A DNA stretch of 64,000 bases from the NCBI GenBank assembly GCA_005774545.1, contig VAUL01000002.1, forward strand, positions 146,256 through 210,255, in the 5' to 3' direction. Of the stretch, positions 33,202-44,523 are shown piece by piece. Source of the DNA: Deltaproteobacteria bacterium. GTDB lineage: Bacteria > Desulfobacterota > Desulfuromonadia > Desulfuromonadales > BM103. Both the position numbers and the translations under genes were made by a program. The notes under the pieces were generated by a model that saw only the letters and a list, made by a program, of their open reading frames with translations, did not search any database and was not told where the DNA came from. The stretch's first letter is position 1; the number at the start of each line of letters is the position of its first letter.

Positions 33202-33997
33202 AGAACGCCTGATCACGGCAGCCATCGGCCTGCCGCTGCTTGTCGCCTTCCTGGTGTACTCCGGCCCGCAGCTGTTTGCCGGGCTGATCTGCCTGCTGAG
33301 CGTCATCGGCCTGTACGAACTGTATGCCATGGGGCTCCCTGCCGAGCGGCGCCCGGAAGTCCTGTGCGCCTGCGCCATCGGCGGACTTCTCGCCGCCGGC
33401 CTGCTCTTTTGCCCTGCCCCCGGCATCGGGCAGGGGGGGGTAACTGCGGCCCTGCTGCTGTTGAGTGTCCTCTTCCTGTTCCGCTACCGCACGCTGGAGT
33501 CGGTCGGCCGCGACCTGGCCATTGCCTCGTTCGGCCTGCTCTATGTCCCGCTGCTGCTCAGCCACGCCGGCCTGCTGCGACAGCTGGAGCACGGCCGCGC
33601 GTGGGTGTTCCTGGTGCTGACCGTGGTCATGGCCAGCGACTCCCTGGCCTATTTCGTCGGCATGGCCGTGGGGAAGCACCGGCTTTACGAGGCGATCAGC
33701 CCGAAGAAGAGCATTGAAGGGGCGATCGGCGGTCTGGCCGGCGGTGTCATCGGAGTCCTTATCGTGCGTTTCGTCGCCCTGCCGCAGCTCGGAAGCCTCG
33801 ACGTGCTCGTCCTCGGGGCGGGGGTCGGGGCCTTCAGCCAGATCGGCGACCTGGTCGAATCGATGCTCAAGCGCAGCTTCGGCGTCAAGGATTCGGGGAC
33901 GCTCTTCCCCGGGCACGGCGGCCTGCTTGATCGTCTCGACAGCCTCCTCTTCGCTTTCCCGGTGACCTACTATTACGCGGTGTGGTTCGTGCAATGA
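33197..33997 (+). CDS. cdsA: Phosphatidate cytidylyltransferase
   Basis: Makes CDP-diacylglycerol, precursor of all phospholipids, in the inner membrane. The protein has 266 residues if it starts at ATT 33197, with eight or so membrane helices and the family signature near the C-terminus ([21 protein letters not shown]). The conserved N-terminus [18 protein letters not shown] continues in frame up to this ATT, which overlaps the uppS stop and sits 7 bases after AGGGAG. No ATG, GTG or TTG is available there. The first conventional start (GTG 33254) would delete the first helix. The next gene dxr overlaps its end. Confidence 0.9.
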   Translation: MKERLITAAIGLPLLVAFLVYSGPQLFAGLICLLSVIGLYELYAMGLPAERRPEVLCACAIGGLLAAGLLFCPAPGIGQGGVTAALLLLSVLFLFRYRTLESVGRDLAIASFGLLYVPLLLSHAGLLRQLEHGRAWVFLVLTVVMASDSLAYFVGMAVGKHRLYEAISPKKSIEGAIGGLAGGVIGVLIVRFVALPQLGSLDVLVLGAGVGAFSQIGDLVESMLKRSFGVKDSGTLFPGHGGLLDRLDSLLFAFPVTYYYAVWFVQ

Positions 33998-35163
33998 AAA
34001 CCCTTGCCATTCTCGGTTCCACGGGCTCGATCGGTGTCAGTACGCTGGACATCGTTGCCGCCCACCCGGAACGCTTCCGGGTCGCCGCCCTGACGGCCGG
34101 GCGCAACTTGGACCTTCTCGAAGAGCAGATCCGCGCTTTCCGGCCGGAAATGGTGGCGGTCTGCGATGACGCCGATGCCGCCCGGCTCGGAGCCCGGCTC
34201 GGAGCCGGTGCGCCGCGGATCCTTTCCGGCCGCGACGGCCTGATCGCCTGCGCGGCGCAGAGCGGCGCCCACCTGGTCGTGTCGGCCATTGTCGGTGCGG
34301 CGGGGCTGGAGCCGACCCTCGCGGCCATCGAGGCCGGGATCGACGTGGCCCTGGCCAACAAGGAGACGCTGGTTGCGGCCGGCGAGGTGGTGATGGGAGC
34401 GGTTGCCCGCCGCGGCATCCATCTCATCCCGGTTGACAGCGAGCACTCGGCGATCTTCCAGTCACTGGCCGGCCATCGCAGGGACGACGTGCGCCGGTTG
34501 ATCCTGACGGCATCCGGCGGGCCGTTTCGGGATCGGAGCGCCGCCGAGCTTGCCCGGGTGACGCCGGCCGATGCCCTGGCACACCCGAACTGGGCCATGG
34601 GGCGCAAGATCACGATCGATTCGGCAACCATGATGAACAAGGGGCTGGAGGTCATCGAAGCCCACTGGCTGTTCGATCTTCCCGCCGAGAAGATCGCCGT
34701 CCATGTCCACCCCGAAAGCATCGTCCATTCCATGGTCGAGTACGTCGACGGGGCGGTGATCGCCCAGCTCGGCATCCCCGACATGAAGACGCCGATCGCC
34801 CTGGCGCTCTCCTGGCCGGAGCGGCTCCCGCTCGATCTGCCGCCGCTCGATCTCTGCCGGCTGGGACGTCTGCACTTCAGCGAGCCGGATACGGAGCGCT
34901 TTCCATGCCTGGCGCTCGCCTATCAGGCGCTGCGTACCGGCGGCACCGCCCCGGCTGCACTCAATGCCGCCAACGAAGTCGCCGTGGAGGCGTTTCTCGA
35001 CGGCCGCCTCGACTTCATGGCGATCCCGCGGATCATCGCCGAGGTTCTCGACCGCCACCAGCCCGCTCCGGCCGACAGTCTCGCCGCCGTGCTGGCAGCC
35101 GACGCCGCGGCGCGTGACGCCGCCCGCAGTCTGATCAATTCCGCCGCCGGAGGGTTCCGTTGA
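33994..35163 (+). CDS. dxr: 1-deoxy-D-xylulose 5-phosphate reductoisomerase
   Basis: Second enzyme of the non-mevalonate isoprenoid pathway; NADPH-dependent conversion to methylerythritol phosphate. The 389 residues show the NADPH site [18 protein letters not shown], the metal/substrate region [26 protein letters not shown] and the flexible loop with [24 protein letters not shown] 33994 overlaps the cdsA stop; four extra in-frame codons upstream are not needed. It supplies isoprenoid precursors for uppS in the same operon. Confidence 0.98.
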   Translation: MKTLAILGSTGSIGVSTLDIVAAHPERFRVAALTAGRNLDLLEEQIRAFRPEMVAVCDDADAARLGARLGAGAPRILSGRDGLIACAAQSGAHLVVSAIVGAAGLEPTLAAIEAGIDVALANKETLVAAGEVVMGAVARRGIHLIPVDSEHSAIFQSLAGHRRDDVRRLILTASGGPFRDRSAAELARVTPADALAHPNWAMGRKITIDSATMMNKGLEVIEAHWLFDLPAEKIAVHVHPESIVHSMVEYVDGAVIAQLGIPDMKTPIALALSWPERLPLDLPPLDLCRLGRLHFSEPDTERFPCLALAYQALRTGGTAPAALNAANEVAVEAFLDGRLDFMAIPRIIAEVLDRHQPAPADSLAAVLAADAAARDAARSLINSAAGGFR

Positions 35164-36482
35164 TTACTGTCGTTGCCGGCATCATCATGCTCGGCATCCT
35201 GGTGTTCGTGCATGAGCTCGGGCACTTCTGTGTCGCCAAGTGGTTCGGGGTCAAGGTCCTCAAGTTCTCCCTCGGTTTCGGCCCGAAGCTGGTTTCCCGG
35301 CAGTGGGGGGAAACCGAGTACCTGATCTGCGCCGTGCCGCTGGGAGGGTATGTGCAGATGCTCGGCGAAGGGAACGGCGACCAGGGCGAGGGGGCCGAAC
35401 TGACGCCGGAGGACGAGCACCGGTCTTTCGCCCGGCAGACCGTTGGGCGGCGCATGGCGATCGTGGCCGCCGGCCCGATCATGAATCTGGCCCTGCCGTT
35501 TCTGATCCTGCCGCTGGCCTACCTGGTCGGGGTCAACCTCCCGGCGTACCTCGACCAGCCGCCGTGCATCGGCTACGTGATCGCCGATTCCGAAGGGGCG
35601 CACCAGGGGTTCAGGAGCGGCGACTGCATCAAAACGGTCGGCGGTACGCCGGTCGCAACCTGGGAGTCGCTCGGTCCGGCGCTGATCAACCATGCCGGGG
35701 TTCCGCTGCCGGTCGTCGTCGAGCGCGGCGGCGAACTCGTCACCCTGACCCTGCCCGTCGATCACGGCGCGCTCGAAGGGCTGCAGGCCATCGGTCTGCT
35801 GCCTCGCCAGGAGGCTGTCGTCGGCAGCTTCGCCCCCGACATGCCGGCCGCCGCCGCAGGGCTGCAGATCGGCGACCTGATCGTGGCGATCGATGACCGC
35901 CCGGTCGGCTCGTGGTACGACCTGCGCACGCTGATCCAGGAGGTCGGCGACCGGCAGGTGCCGGTGCGCGTGCTCCGCGACGGCCGGGAACTGACCCTGA
36001 CGATGACCCCGCGCCAGGCGGAGAAGGGGGGCGACTACCTGATCGGCATCGCTCCGCACCATGCCACCACCTTCAAGCGTTTCGGTCCGATCGAGGCGTT
36101 CCGTGCCGGGTCGGCGCGAACCATGGAGCTGATCGAGCTGACCCTGGTCTTCATCCGCAAGATGTTTGCCGGCGCGGTACCGACCAGCAACATCGGCGGG
36201 CCGATCACCGTGGTGCAGATTGCCGGACAGGCCGCCCAGACCGACCTCTCCAGCATCCTCAGCGTCCTGGCGTTTCTGAGCATTCAGCTGGGGATACTCA
36301 ACCTGCTGCCGATTCCGATACTCGACGGCGGGCATCTGTTCTTCGCCTGCTTCGAGCTGATTCTGCGCCGACCCCTGTCGCTCAAGACCCGCGAGATCGC
36401 CCAGCAGATCGGTCTGGCACTGCTGATCCTGCTGATGGTCCTTGCCTTTTACAACGATATAATGAGGTTGTTCGGCAGTTGA
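35160..36482 (+). CDS. rseP: Site-2 membrane protease RseP
   Basis: Intramembrane zinc metalloprotease that cleaves anti-sigma factors or leftover signal peptides. The 440 residues carry the zinc motif HELGH near residue 19, two PDZ domains (about 115-280) and the second active-site motif [13 protein letters not shown] near the C-terminus with the third zinc ligand. Four membrane segments are visible. The start is TTG 35160 in a TTGA overlap with dxr, the only codon giving the full first helix. Confidence 0.95.
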   Translation: MITVVAGIIMLGILVFVHELGHFCVAKWFGVKVLKFSLGFGPKLVSRQWGETEYLICAVPLGGYVQMLGEGNGDQGEGAELTPEDEHRSFARQTVGRRMAIVAAGPIMNLALPFLILPLAYLVGVNLPAYLDQPPCIGYVIADSEGAHQGFRSGDCIKTVGGTPVATWESLGPALINHAGVPLPVVVERGGELVTLTLPVDHGALEGLQAIGLLPRQEAVVGSFAPDMPAAAAGLQIGDLIVAIDDRPVGSWYDLRTLIQEVGDRQVPVRVLRDGRELTLTMTPRQAEKGGDYLIGIAPHHATTFKRFGPIEAFRAGSARTMELIELTLVFIRKMFAGAVPTSNIGGPITVVQIAGQAAQTDLSSILSVLAFLSIQLGILNLLPIPILDGGHLFFACFELILRRPLSLKTREIAQQIGLALLILLMVLAFYNDIMRLFGS

Positions 36483-37159
36483 AGCTTCTCACCGTTCAAA
36501 CCGCCACCCCGGCCGGCAGCGTCGCCCTCATCGACGGCAACCGCCTGCTCGGCGAATTGTTTCTCGATGTGCGCCGCCCTCACGGCGAGTGGCTGCTGCG
36601 TGCCGTTGATCAGCTGCTCGGCGAAGCGGGGCTGACAGCAGCCGACCTGGACGGTTTCGGCGTCACCCTCGGGCCGGGTTCGTTTACCGGGCTGCGGGTC
36701 GGTCTGGCCACGGTCAAGGGGCTGGCGCTGGCTACCGGCAAGCCGGTGGCCGGAGTCTCGACACTGCAGACGCTGGCGATGCATGCACCGCAGGCCGCCA
36801 TGCCGGTGTGCGCCCTGCTCGATGCCCGCAAGAAGGAAGTCTACGCCGGAATCTTTACCTGGCAGGAGGGGCGGCCGCGCCCCCTCGGGCCGGAGCGGGT
36901 GCTTCCGCCCGAGCGGTTGCTCGATGAACTGGCCGGTCCGACGCTGTTCGTCGGTGATGGCGCTTCGGCCTATCGCACCCTGATCGTCCGGCGCCTGGAA
37001 GGGCGGGCCCATTTCCTCCCGGCGGGCCTTGATGCGCCGCGTGCCGCCCATGCCGCTCTGCTGGCGGCAGAAGTCTTTGCGGCCGGCGAGGCCCGTCCGG
37101 CCACCGAAGTCAACCCGGTGTACATCCGCCCGTCTGAAGCGGAGCTGAATCAGCGATGA
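36479..37159 (+). CDS. tsaB: tRNA threonylcarbamoyladenosine biosynthesis protein TsaB
   Basis: ASKHA-fold protein that with TsaD and TsaE makes the t6A base in ANN-decoding tRNAs. The 226 residues contain LTVQTATPAGSVALI at the N-terminus and FGVTLGPGSFTGLRVGLATVKGLA, the family signature, near residue 65. The start is a TTG in a TTGA overlap with the rseP stop; a long frame upstream is only the overlap with rseP in another frame. It ends the operon, and the first copy of the dispersed repeat with a U run follows. Confidence 0.92.
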   Translation: MKLLTVQTATPAGSVALIDGNRLLGELFLDVRRPHGEWLLRAVDQLLGEAGLTAADLDGFGVTLGPGSFTGLRVGLATVKGLALATGKPVAGVSTLQTLAMHAPQAAMPVCALLDARKKEVYAGIFTWQEGRPRPLGPERVLPPERLLDELAGPTLFVGDGASAYRTLIVRRLEGRAHFLPAGLDAPRAAHAALLAAEVFAAGEARPATEVNPVYIRPSEAELNQR

Positions 37160-37180
37160 TGAACAAAAGGCTCAAAGGCA

Positions 37181-37263
37181 GCGATGAGTGCTGAGCGATG
37201 AGGAAGCCTTCGGAAAGCAGTTTTGAGAAGTTACTCATCGCCCATCGCTCAGCGCTCGGCACT
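37181..37263. repeat. Dispersed inverted repeat, copy 1 (after tsaB)
   Basis: Left arm 37181-37202 (GCGATGAGTGCTGAGCGATG) and right arm 37233-37263, which read in reverse complement give the same unit with point changes. Six U follow at 37266-37271, so this copy can also terminate the uppS-tsaB transcript. Confidence 0.75.
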
Positions 37264-37349
37264 TGTTTTTTGCCCGTTGACAACCTGTTTTGGCTTCGCT
37301 ATTTTTGAACTGTCTTCCCCCTTTTAAACTCTCTTCCACGGAGGTGCCC

Positions 37350-37571
37350 ATGGAGCAGAAGGACCAGGCCCTGATTCAGCAGTTGTGCGAAGAAAATCCG
37401 CGGTTCCGGCTGTTGTACGAAGAGCATGTGATCTTCGAGAAGCAGTTGCGCGAATTTGACGGCAGGGTCTACCTGTCGCCCGAGGAAGAGTTGGACCGCC
37501 ATCGGGTTCAGAAGCTGAAACTGGCCGGCAAGGACGAAATGGAGACGATCCTCCGCAAATATCGTCAGTAG
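37350..37571 (+). CDS. DUF465 (YdcH-like) family protein
   Basis: A 73-residue soluble helical hairpin protein. NPRFRLLYEEHVIFEKQLREFD and the second helix ending LKLAGKDEMETILRKYR match the short DUF465/YdcH layout (helix, His-centred turn, helix). Members are widespread in proteobacteria without an assigned role. A GGAGG site 7 bases ahead sets the start at ATG 37350. It is flanked by a repeat and a terminator and so is a single-gene unit. Confidence 0.75.
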   Translation: MEQKDQALIQQLCEENPRFRLLYEEHVIFEKQLREFDGRVYLSPEEELDRHRVQKLKLAGKDEMETILRKYRQ

Positions 37572-37596
37572 TTCCGGTCTCGCGTTGAGGATATCC

Positions 37597-37629
37597 AGGG
37601 CTCGCCGTCTGGCGGGCCCTGTTTCTTTC
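37597..37629 (+). terminator. Terminator after the DUF465 gene
   Basis: A 10-bp stem with one G-U pair (37597-37606 with 37611-37620, 4-base loop) followed by a U-rich tail. Confidence 0.75.
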
Positions 37630-37638
37630 TATTTCCCC

Positions 37639-37667
37639 TTTACCTGCACGACTTCCCCTTGTATAAA
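37639..37667 (+). promoter_or_regulatory. Predicted sigma-70 promoter of ilvD
   Basis: TTTACC (37639-37644), 17-base spacer and TATAAA (37662-37667), about 45 bases before ilvD. Confidence 0.6.
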
Positions 37668-37711
37668 GATCTGATTAGCTGAAGATTTACCTCCGTAAAG
37701 AGGATGCCGAG

Positions 37712-39376
37712 ATGACCAAGCGCAGCGATGCTATTACCAAAGGATTCGAACGAACCCCCCATCGCGCCCTACTGAAGGGGACCGGGGTTCCACAGAAGGA
37801 GATGGACAAGCCGTTCATCGGCATCGCCACCTCCTTTACCGATCTGATCCCCGGGCATACCGGGATGCGCGACCTGGAGCGCTTCATCGAGAAAGGCGTC
37901 CACACGGGCGGCGGCTACGCCTTTTTCTTCGGCATCCCCGGCGTTTGCGACGGCATCGCCATGGGGCACAAGGGGATGCACTATTCGCTGCCGACTCGCG
38001 AACTGATCGCCGACATGGTCGAATCGGTTGCCGAGGCCCATCGCCTCGACGGCCTGGTGCTGCTGACCAACTGCGACAAGATCACCCCGGGGATGCTGAT
38101 GGCTGCGGCCCGTCTCGACATCCCCTGCATCGTGGTGACTGCCGGGCCGATGCTTACCGGCAACGGTCGCGAGGGGCGGCGCTTCTCCTTCGTCTCCGAC
38201 ACCTTCGAGGCGATGGCCAAGTACAAGGCCGGCGTCATCGACGAGAAGGAACTGATGGTCTGCGAGGACATGGCCTGTCCGACCGCCGGTTCCTGCCAGG
38301 GGCTCTTCACCGCCAACACCATGGCGATCCTGACGGAAACCCTCGGCATGAGCCTGGTGCGCTGCGGCACCGCCCTGGCGGTTTCCTCCCTGAAGCGCCG
38401 GATCGCCTTCGCGTCCGGCGAACGGATCGTCCAACTGGTGCGCGACGGGATCACCCCGCGCCAGATCATGACCAAGGCGGCGTTCGAAAACGCCATCCGG
38501 GTCGATGTGGCCCTGGGCGGATCGAGCAACACCGTGCTGCACCTGCTCTCCATCGCCCGTGAGGCCGGTGTCGAGCTCCCCCTCTCGGAGTTCGACCGCC
38601 TGAGCCGGACCACCCCGCAGCTCGCCTCGATGAACCCGGGCGGCAAGCATTTCATGGAAGATCTCGACGGCGCCGGCGGAGTACCCGGTGTCCTTTACCA
38701 GTTGCGCGACCTGATCAACGACAACCCGACTCTCACCGGCCCGACGATCAAGGAGATCGTCGCCAGCATCGCCTCGGTCGACGAAGAGGTGATCCGGCCC
38801 CTGTCGAATCCCTATCGTCAGGAGGGCGGGATCGCCATCCTCTCCGGCAACCTCGCCCCGGAAGGGGCGGTGGTCAAGCAGTCCGGCGTTTCGGAGGCGA
38901 TGATGGTCTTCGAGGGGACGGCGCGCTGCTTCGACTCCGAGGAGGGTGCCATGGCGGCGCTGATGGGCGGGAAGGTGCAGCCCGGCGACGTGGTGGTGAT
39001 CCGTTACGAGGGGCCCAAGGGCGGCCCCGGCATGAGGGAGATGCTCGCCCCGACCGCGACCCTGATGGGGCTCGGTCTGGGCGACTCCGTCGCCCTGATC
39101 ACCGACGGCCGGTTCTCCGGCGGGACCCGCGGGCCGTGCATCGGTCACATCTCCCCGGAGGCCGCCGAGGGCGGGCCGATCGCCCTGGTGCGCGACGGCG
39201 ACCGCATCCGCCTCGATATCCCGCAGCGCCGGCTGGAACTGCTGGTGGACGACGCGGAGCTGGCCCGTCGCCAGGCCGAATGGAGCGCGCCGGAGCCGAA
39301 GATCAAGACCGGCTGGCTGGCCCGCTACGCCAAGGTCGTCACCTCGGCGCACACCGGGGCGGTCTGCAAGGCGTAA
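37712..39376 (+). CDS. ilvD: Dihydroxy-acid dehydratase
   Basis: Iron-sulfur dehydratase of valine, leucine and isoleucine synthesis. The 554 residues include the cluster cysteines in [14 protein letters not shown] and [25 protein letters not shown] and the C-terminal [17 protein letters not shown]. It opens the ilv run, with ilvB starting 43 bases downstream. Long open frames on the opposite strand are GC-content shadows. Confidence 0.98.
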   Translation: MTKRSDAITKGFERTPHRALLKGTGVPQKEMDKPFIGIATSFTDLIPGHTGMRDLERFIEKGVHTGGGYAFFFGIPGVCDGIAMGHKGMHYSLPTRELIADMVESVAEAHRLDGLVLLTNCDKITPGMLMAAARLDIPCIVVTAGPMLTGNGREGRRFSFVSDTFEAMAKYKAGVIDEKELMVCEDMACPTAGSCQGLFTANTMAILTETLGMSLVRCGTALAVSSLKRRIAFASGERIVQLVRDGITPRQIMTKAAFENAIRVDVALGGSSNTVLHLLSIAREAGVELPLSEFDRLSRTTPQLASMNPGGKHFMEDLDGAGGVPGVLYQLRDLINDNPTLTGPTIKEIVASIASVDEEVIRPLSNPYRQEGGIAILSGNLAPEGAVVKQSGVSEAMMVFEGTARCFDSEEGAMAALMGGKVQPGDVVVIRYEGPKGGPGMREMLAPTATLMGLGLGDSVALITDGRFSGGTRGPCIGHISPEAAEGGPIALVRDGDRIRLDIPQRRLELLVDDAELARRQAEWSAPEPKIKTGWLARYAKVVTSAHTGAVCKA

Positions 39377-39419
39377 CAACCCAAAATCATAATTGATTTA
39401 CCTCGCTGATGGAGGCGAT

Positions 39420-41117
39420 ATGAAACTCACCGGTTCGAAGATTCTGCTCGAGTGCCTGCAACGTGAAGGGGTGGATACCGTGTTCGGCTACCCCGGCGGC
39501 ACGGTCATCAACATCTACGACGACCTGATGGACTCGCCGATCAAGCACATTCTCACCCGCCACGAACAGGCGGCCGTCCATGCGGCCGACGGCTATGCCC
39601 GGGCCACCGGCAAGGTCGGCGTGGCCATTGCCACCAGCGGTCCGGGGGCGACCAACACCATCACCGGCATCGCCACCGCCTACATGGATTCGATCCCGCT
39701 GGTGGTCATCTCCGGCCAGGTGCCCACCCCGCTGATCGGCAACGATGCCTTCCAGGAAGCCGACATCATCGGCATTACCCGGCCGATCACCAAGCACAAC
39801 TTCCTGGTGCGCGACGTCAAGGATCTCGCCACCATCATGAAGAAGGCCTTCTACATCGCCCGCACCGGCCGGCCCGGCCCGGTGGTGATCGATCTGCCCA
39901 AGGACATCCAGTTGGCGACGGCCAAATTCGAATATCCCGAGACCGTGGAGTTGCGCGGGTACAAGCCGACCTACAGCGGCAACGTGCGCATGGTCGAGAA
40001 GGCCGCGGCGATGATCCTGGCGGCGAAGAAGCCGGTGATCTACGTCGGCGGCGGCGCCACCCTGACCGACGCCCATGCCGAGCTGAAGCAGTTGGCCGAG
40101 ATGATCCAGGCGCCGGTCACCACCACCCTGATGGGGATGGCCTGTTTCCCGAAGCGTCACCCGCTCTCCCTCGGGATGCTGGGGATGCACGGTACCTATT
40201 ACGCCAATATGGCGGTGACCAACTCCGACCTGCTGATCGCCCTCGGCGCCCGCTTCGACGACCGCGTCACCGGCAAGATCGCCACTTTTGCGCCGCACGC
40301 CAAGATCATCCACGTCGACATCGATCCGACCTCGATCAAGAAGAACGTGCGCGTCGACCTGCCGATCGTCGGCGACCTGCGCGACGTGCTGACCAAGCTC
40401 CTCAAGGAACTCGGCGAACATGCCGAGGAGGTGACGAAGCAGGGCGACCGGCTCAAGCCCTGGCTCGAGGAGATCGCCGACTGGCGACGCCAGCAGCCGA
40501 TGAGCTATGTGCCGTCGAAGACCGAGATCAAGCCGCAGTTCGTCATCGAGAAGCTGCGCGAACTCTCCAGTGACGACGCCATCGTCACCACCGAGGTCGG
40601 CCAGCACCAGATGTGGGCCGCCCAGTTCTTCGATTTCGTTCAGCCGCGCACCTTCCTCTCCTCCGGGGGGCTCGGCACCATGGGTTTCGGTCTGCCGGCG
40701 GCCCTCGGCGCCCAGGCGGCCTTCCCCAAGCGCCAGGTCATCGACATCTCCGGTGACGGTTCGTTCCAGATGAACTCCCAGGAGCTGGCGACGCTGGTCC
40801 AGTACCGCCTGCCGGTAAAGATCGTCATTCTCAACAACAACTTCCTCGGCATGGTTCGCCAGTGGCAGCAGCTCTTCTTCAACAAGCGCTACAGCCAGAC
40901 CTGCATGGAGCTGCCGATCGACTTCGTCAAGCTGGCCGAGGCCTACGGCGCGACCGGCCTGCGCGCCGGCAAGCCGGAGGAGGTCGAGGAGGTGATCAGG
41001 AAGGCTTTTGCGACCAAGGGCCCGGTGATCATGGAGTTCAAGATCTCCCGCGAGGAGAACGTTCTCCCCATGGTGCCGGCGGGAGCGAGCCTGAACGAAA
41101 TGGTGCTGGCGTCGTAA
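39420..41117 (+). CDS. ilvB: Acetolactate synthase large subunit
   Basis: Thiamine diphosphate enzyme joining two pyruvates, or pyruvate and 2-oxobutyrate. The 565 residues contain the catalytic Glu region [20 protein letters not shown], the FAD/central domain, and the thiamine motif [30 protein letters not shown]. The ATG at 39420 follows a GGAGGCG site; an earlier in-frame ATG would add nine residues without conservation. The regulatory subunit ilvN follows. Confidence 0.98.
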   Translation: MKLTGSKILLECLQREGVDTVFGYPGGTVINIYDDLMDSPIKHILTRHEQAAVHAADGYARATGKVGVAIATSGPGATNTITGIATAYMDSIPLVVISGQVPTPLIGNDAFQEADIIGITRPITKHNFLVRDVKDLATIMKKAFYIARTGRPGPVVIDLPKDIQLATAKFEYPETVELRGYKPTYSGNVRMVEKAAAMILAAKKPVIYVGGGATLTDAHAELKQLAEMIQAPVTTTLMGMACFPKRHPLSLGMLGMHGTYYANMAVTNSDLLIALGARFDDRVTGKIATFAPHAKIIHVDIDPTSIKKNVRVDLPIVGDLRDVLTKLLKELGEHAEEVTKQGDRLKPWLEEIADWRRQQPMSYVPSKTEIKPQFVIEKLRELSSDDAIVTTEVGQHQMWAAQFFDFVQPRTFLSSGGLGTMGFGLPAALGAQAAFPKRQVIDISGDGSFQMNSQELATLVQYRLPVKIVILNNNFLGMVRQWQQLFFNKRYSQTCMELPIDFVKLAEAYGATGLRAGKPEEVEEVIRKAFATKGPVIMEFKISREENVLPMVPAGASLNEMVLAS

Positions 41118-41180
41118 ATCAAGAGCATAGGTCTTGTTGGTCCTGTGTGACCTGTAAGTCCTATTTCAAGGAGCTTTGAA

Positions 41181-41678
41181 ATGAAACATACGATTTCCGT
41201 ATTGGTTGAAAACGAGTTCGGCGTGCTGGCCCGCGTCGCCGGGCTCTTTTCGGGCCGCGGCTTCAACATCGAAAGCCTGTCGGTCGCGCCGACCCTCGAT
41301 CCGAGCATTTCGCGGATGACCATCGTCACCTCGGGTGACGACCGGATTCTCGAGCAGATCAACAAGCAGCTCAACAAGCTGATCGACACCATCAAGGTCA
41401 TCGACTTCACCGGCGAGGAGTTCATCGAGCGCGAGTTGTGCATGATCAAGGTCACCGCCGAGGACGATACCCGCGCCGAGGTGCTGCGCATCTGCGACAT
41501 CTTCCGCGGCAAGGTGGTCGACGTGACGCCGAAATGCTACGTCATCGAAGTGACCGGTGCCCCGGCCAAGATCAACGCGATCATCGAACTGCTGCGCCCG
41601 ATGGGGATCAAGGAACTGGTCCGTTCCGGCCCGGTCGCCCTCGGCCGCGGTCCGAAGGGCTGGCGATCCAATGATTGA
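41181..41678 (+). CDS. ilvN: Acetolactate synthase small (regulatory) subunit
   Basis: Regulatory subunit for valine feedback inhibition. The 165 residues carry an N-terminal ACT domain (SVLVENEFGVLARVAGLFSG, RGFNIESLSVAPT) and a C-terminal domain with FRGKVVDVTPKCYVIEVTG. It is of the long IlvH type. Its stop codon coincides with the left end of repeat copy 2. Confidence 0.97.
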   Translation: MKHTISVLVENEFGVLARVAGLFSGRGFNIESLSVAPTLDPSISRMTIVTSGDDRILEQINKQLNKLIDTIKVIDFTGEEFIERELCMIKVTAEDDTRAEVLRICDIFRGKVVDVTPKCYVIEVTGAPAKINAIIELLRPMGIKELVRSGPVALGRGPKGWRSND

Positions 41679-41768
41679 GTTAAGTGCTGAGTGCTCAGCG
41701 ATGCGCGATGAGTATCCCTCCGGGATGAGTTTGTGATGGTGACTCATCGCTGCCTAAGACTCAACTCA
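41676..41768. repeat. Dispersed inverted repeat, copy 2 (ilvN-ilvC gap)
   Basis: Outer arms TGAGTTAAGT (41676-41685) and ACTCAACTCA (41759-41768) are inverted with one mismatch, and inner arms GCGATGAGT (41705-41713) and ACTCATCGC (41742-41750) are perfect. The element begins exactly at the ilvN stop codon. Confidence 0.75.
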
Positions 41769-41781
41769 CGTGGTTTCACCC

Positions 41782-41810
41782 TTGGCTGCCATTGAATTTC
41801 GTGCTATAAA
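41782..41810 (+). promoter_or_regulatory. Predicted sigma-70 promoter of ilvC
   Basis: TTGGCT (41782-41787), 17-base spacer and TATAAA (41805-41810) follow directly after repeat copy 2, about 50 bases before ilvC. Confidence 0.6.
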
Positions 41811-41838
41811 ATTTCGCTTTATTCCGACGCAAACTTAA

Positions 41839-42870
<1,032 letters not shown>

Positions 42871-43536
42871 ATGCGCAACCAGCACACCCCCTTTGCTCGC
42901 GAGGGCTACCCGTTCATCGGCGGGCTGGCCCTCGTGACGCTGGTTTTCGGCGGACTGGCCGGTGTCGGCCAGGGTGTCGTCTGGCCGGTATTGACGGGGC
43001 TCGGCCTGGTGCTGACCCTGTTCACGGCGTGGTTCTTCCGTAACCCGGAGCGGGTCCCGCCGGCCGGGGAGAAGAACGTCGTGGCTCCGGCCGACGGCAA
43101 GGTGATCTTTGTCGGCGAAGTCCGCGAACCGCGCTGCGGCGAGGCGCCCGTCACCAAGATCAGCATCTTCATGAATGTCTTCAACGTGCACGTCAACCGT
43201 GTTCCGGTCAGCGGCACGGTCGTCGATCGCTTCTACAATGCCGGCAGTTTCCTCAACGCCGCGCTCGACAAGGCCTCGACGGAGAACGAGCAGGGCGGTC
43301 TGGTGGTGCAGACCGACAACGGGCAGCGGGTGATGTTCGTCCAGATCGCCGGGCTGATCGCGCGGCGCATCGTCACCTACCCGGTGGTCGGAGACCGCCT
43401 CGAGCGGGGCCGGCGCTACGGCCTGATCCGTTTCGGCTCGCGGGTGGATGTCTACCTGCCGCCGGGAACCCGCATCGCCGTCCGTCTCGGCCAGTTGACC
43501 GTGGCCGGCGAGACGATCCTGGGGGAACTGCCATAA
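42871..43536 (+). CDS. psd: Phosphatidylserine decarboxylase (short form)
   Basis: Converts phosphatidylserine to phosphatidylethanolamine. The 221-residue length marks the short PSD-B type. Two N-terminal helices anchor it in the membrane. FFRNPERVPP and MNVFNVHVNRVPVSG are typical, and the self-cleavage site is the Gly-Ser of RFGSRVDVYLP that yields the pyruvoyl group. ATG 42871 directly follows the ilvC stop. Its TAA overlaps the pssA ATG. Confidence 0.95.
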   Translation: MRNQHTPFAREGYPFIGGLALVTLVFGGLAGVGQGVVWPVLTGLGLVLTLFTAWFFRNPERVPPAGEKNVVAPADGKVIFVGEVREPRCGEAPVTKISIFMNVFNVHVNRVPVSGTVVDRFYNAGSFLNAALDKASTENEQGGLVVQTDNGQRVMFVQIAGLIARRIVTYPVVGDRLERGRRYGLIRFGSRVDVYLPPGTRIAVRLGQLTVAGETILGELP

Positions 43537-44300
43537 TGAAGCGCCTGGTCAACGCCGCCGAGCAGAACGAGAATCTGCGCCGCGGGGTCTTCCTGCTGCC
43601 GAACCTGCTGACGACCGGGGGGCTGTTTTCCGGTTTCTACAGCATCGTTGCCACCATGAACGGCAACTACCTGCTGGCGGCCTGGTTCGTTCTGGTGGCG
43701 GCGATCTTCGACGGGCTCGACGGCAAGGTGGCGCGCCTGACCAACACCACCAGCAAGTTCGGGGTCGAGTACGACTCGCTCTCCGACCTGGTGGCCTTCG
43801 GCGTGGCGCCGGGACTGCTGATGTATGCCTGGGCGCTCAAGCCGTTCGGCAAGATGGGGTGGCTGGCGGCGTTCCTCTACGTGGTCTGCGGCGCCCTGCG
43901 CCTGGCCCGCTTCAACGTGCAGATCACCACCGTCGAGTCGAAGCGCTTCGTCGGCCTGCCGATCCCCGGCGCGGCGTGGATGGCGGCCTCGCTGGTGATC
44001 TTCTTCCACCACATGGGCGGCACCGGCACCATCAAGAAGGTGTCGGTGCTGCTGCTCATCTACGTGCTGGCGGCGCTGATGGTCAGCAACATCCGCTACT
44101 ACGCCTTCAAGGATCCCGAGTTGTTCCGCCGCCAGCCCTTCGGCTTCCTGGTCCTGGCGATCATCTTCATCATCGTCGTCGTCGCCGAGCCGGAGATCAT
44201 GATCTTCGTCCTCGCCTGCGCCTTTGTCTCCTCCGGCCCGATCGGCACGGTCCTCAAGCTGTTCCGCAAGCCGGTGGAGCCGAGTCCTCCGCCCGTCTGA
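43536..44300 (+). CDS. pssA: CDP-diacylglycerol-serine O-phosphatidyltransferase
   Basis: Makes phosphatidylserine from CDP-diacylglycerol (product of cdsA) and serine in the inner membrane. The 254 residues include the CDP-alcohol phosphotransferase motif DGLDGKVARL..G..YDSLSD and seven or so membrane helices. Start and stop overlap psd in a TAATG junction, giving the psd-pssA pair usual next to ilvC in Geobacter relatives. The next gene in those genomes is often leuA (from memory); here a riboswitch-controlled locus follows instead. Confidence 0.95.
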   Translation: MKRLVNAAEQNENLRRGVFLLPNLLTTGGLFSGFYSIVATMNGNYLLAAWFVLVAAIFDGLDGKVARLTNTTSKFGVEYDSLSDLVAFGVAPGLLMYAWALKPFGKMGWLAAFLYVVCGALRLARFNVQITTVESKRFVGLPIPGAAWMAASLVIFFHHMGGTGTIKKVSVLLLIYVLAALMVSNIRYYAFKDPELFRRQPFGFLVLAIIFIIVVVAEPEIMIFVLACAFVSSGPIGTVLKLFRKPVEPSPPPV

Positions 44301-44343
44301 TCCCCCTGTGTCAATTCATATTTTCGGGGCAGTCATTTTTCTC

Positions 44344-44372
44344 TTGACAGTCCCGATGCCGACATTTAAATT
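44344..44372 (+). promoter_or_regulatory. Predicted sigma-70 promoter of the riboswitch operon
   Basis: A perfect TTGACA (44344-44349), 17-base spacer and TAAATT (44367-44372). Transcription would start near 44379, giving a leader of about 190 bases that holds the riboswitch and its terminator. Confidence 0.65.
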
Positions 44373-44408
44373 CCCCCATTATTTGAATTTATTTGCAATA
44401 GCTAATTT

Positions 44409-44499
44409 TATCCCGAAAAAGCCAAACCTCCCGTGAGGGTGGGGCGGAAAGCCGACGGGTCTTTCATCGCGAGAAAGATGGCCGGGTTACCAAAGGGTT
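44409..44499 (+). ncRNA. Cyclic-di-GMP-I (GEMM-I) riboswitch aptamer
   Basis: The leader carries the GEMM-I core in order: GCCAAACC (44421-44428), a GTGA tetraloop hairpin (44433-44436), GGGGCGGAAAGCC (44441-44453), ACGGGTCT, a second stem, and GGCCGGGTTACC (44480-44491). Using Vc2 aptamer numbering from memory, the ligand-contacting G20, A47 and C92 correspond to G44421, A44448 and C44482 and are all kept. The pair G21-C46 appears swapped to C44422-G44447, a compensatory change. G20 rather than A20 argues for c-di-GMP over 3',3'-cGAMP. The 3' part is also the 5' arm of the terminator at 44480-44523. Confidence 0.88.
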
Positions 44500-44523
44500 T
44501 GTCCTTGGTAATCCGGCCTTTTT
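44480..44523 (+). terminator. Riboswitch expression-platform terminator
   Basis: A long stem (44480-44496 with 44503-44518) with one mismatch and one bulge is followed by five U (44519-44523). Its 5' arm is the aptamer segment GGCCGGGTTACC, so the aptamer fold and the terminator exclude each other. Ligand binding should therefore turn transcription on (inference). Confidence 0.88.

Noticed and set aside
44421..44422. 3',3'-cGAMP specificity of the riboswitch
   Set aside because: The cGAMP-sensing GEMM-I variants carry A at position 20; the aligned base here is G44421. Alignment is by eye, so this stays open to test.
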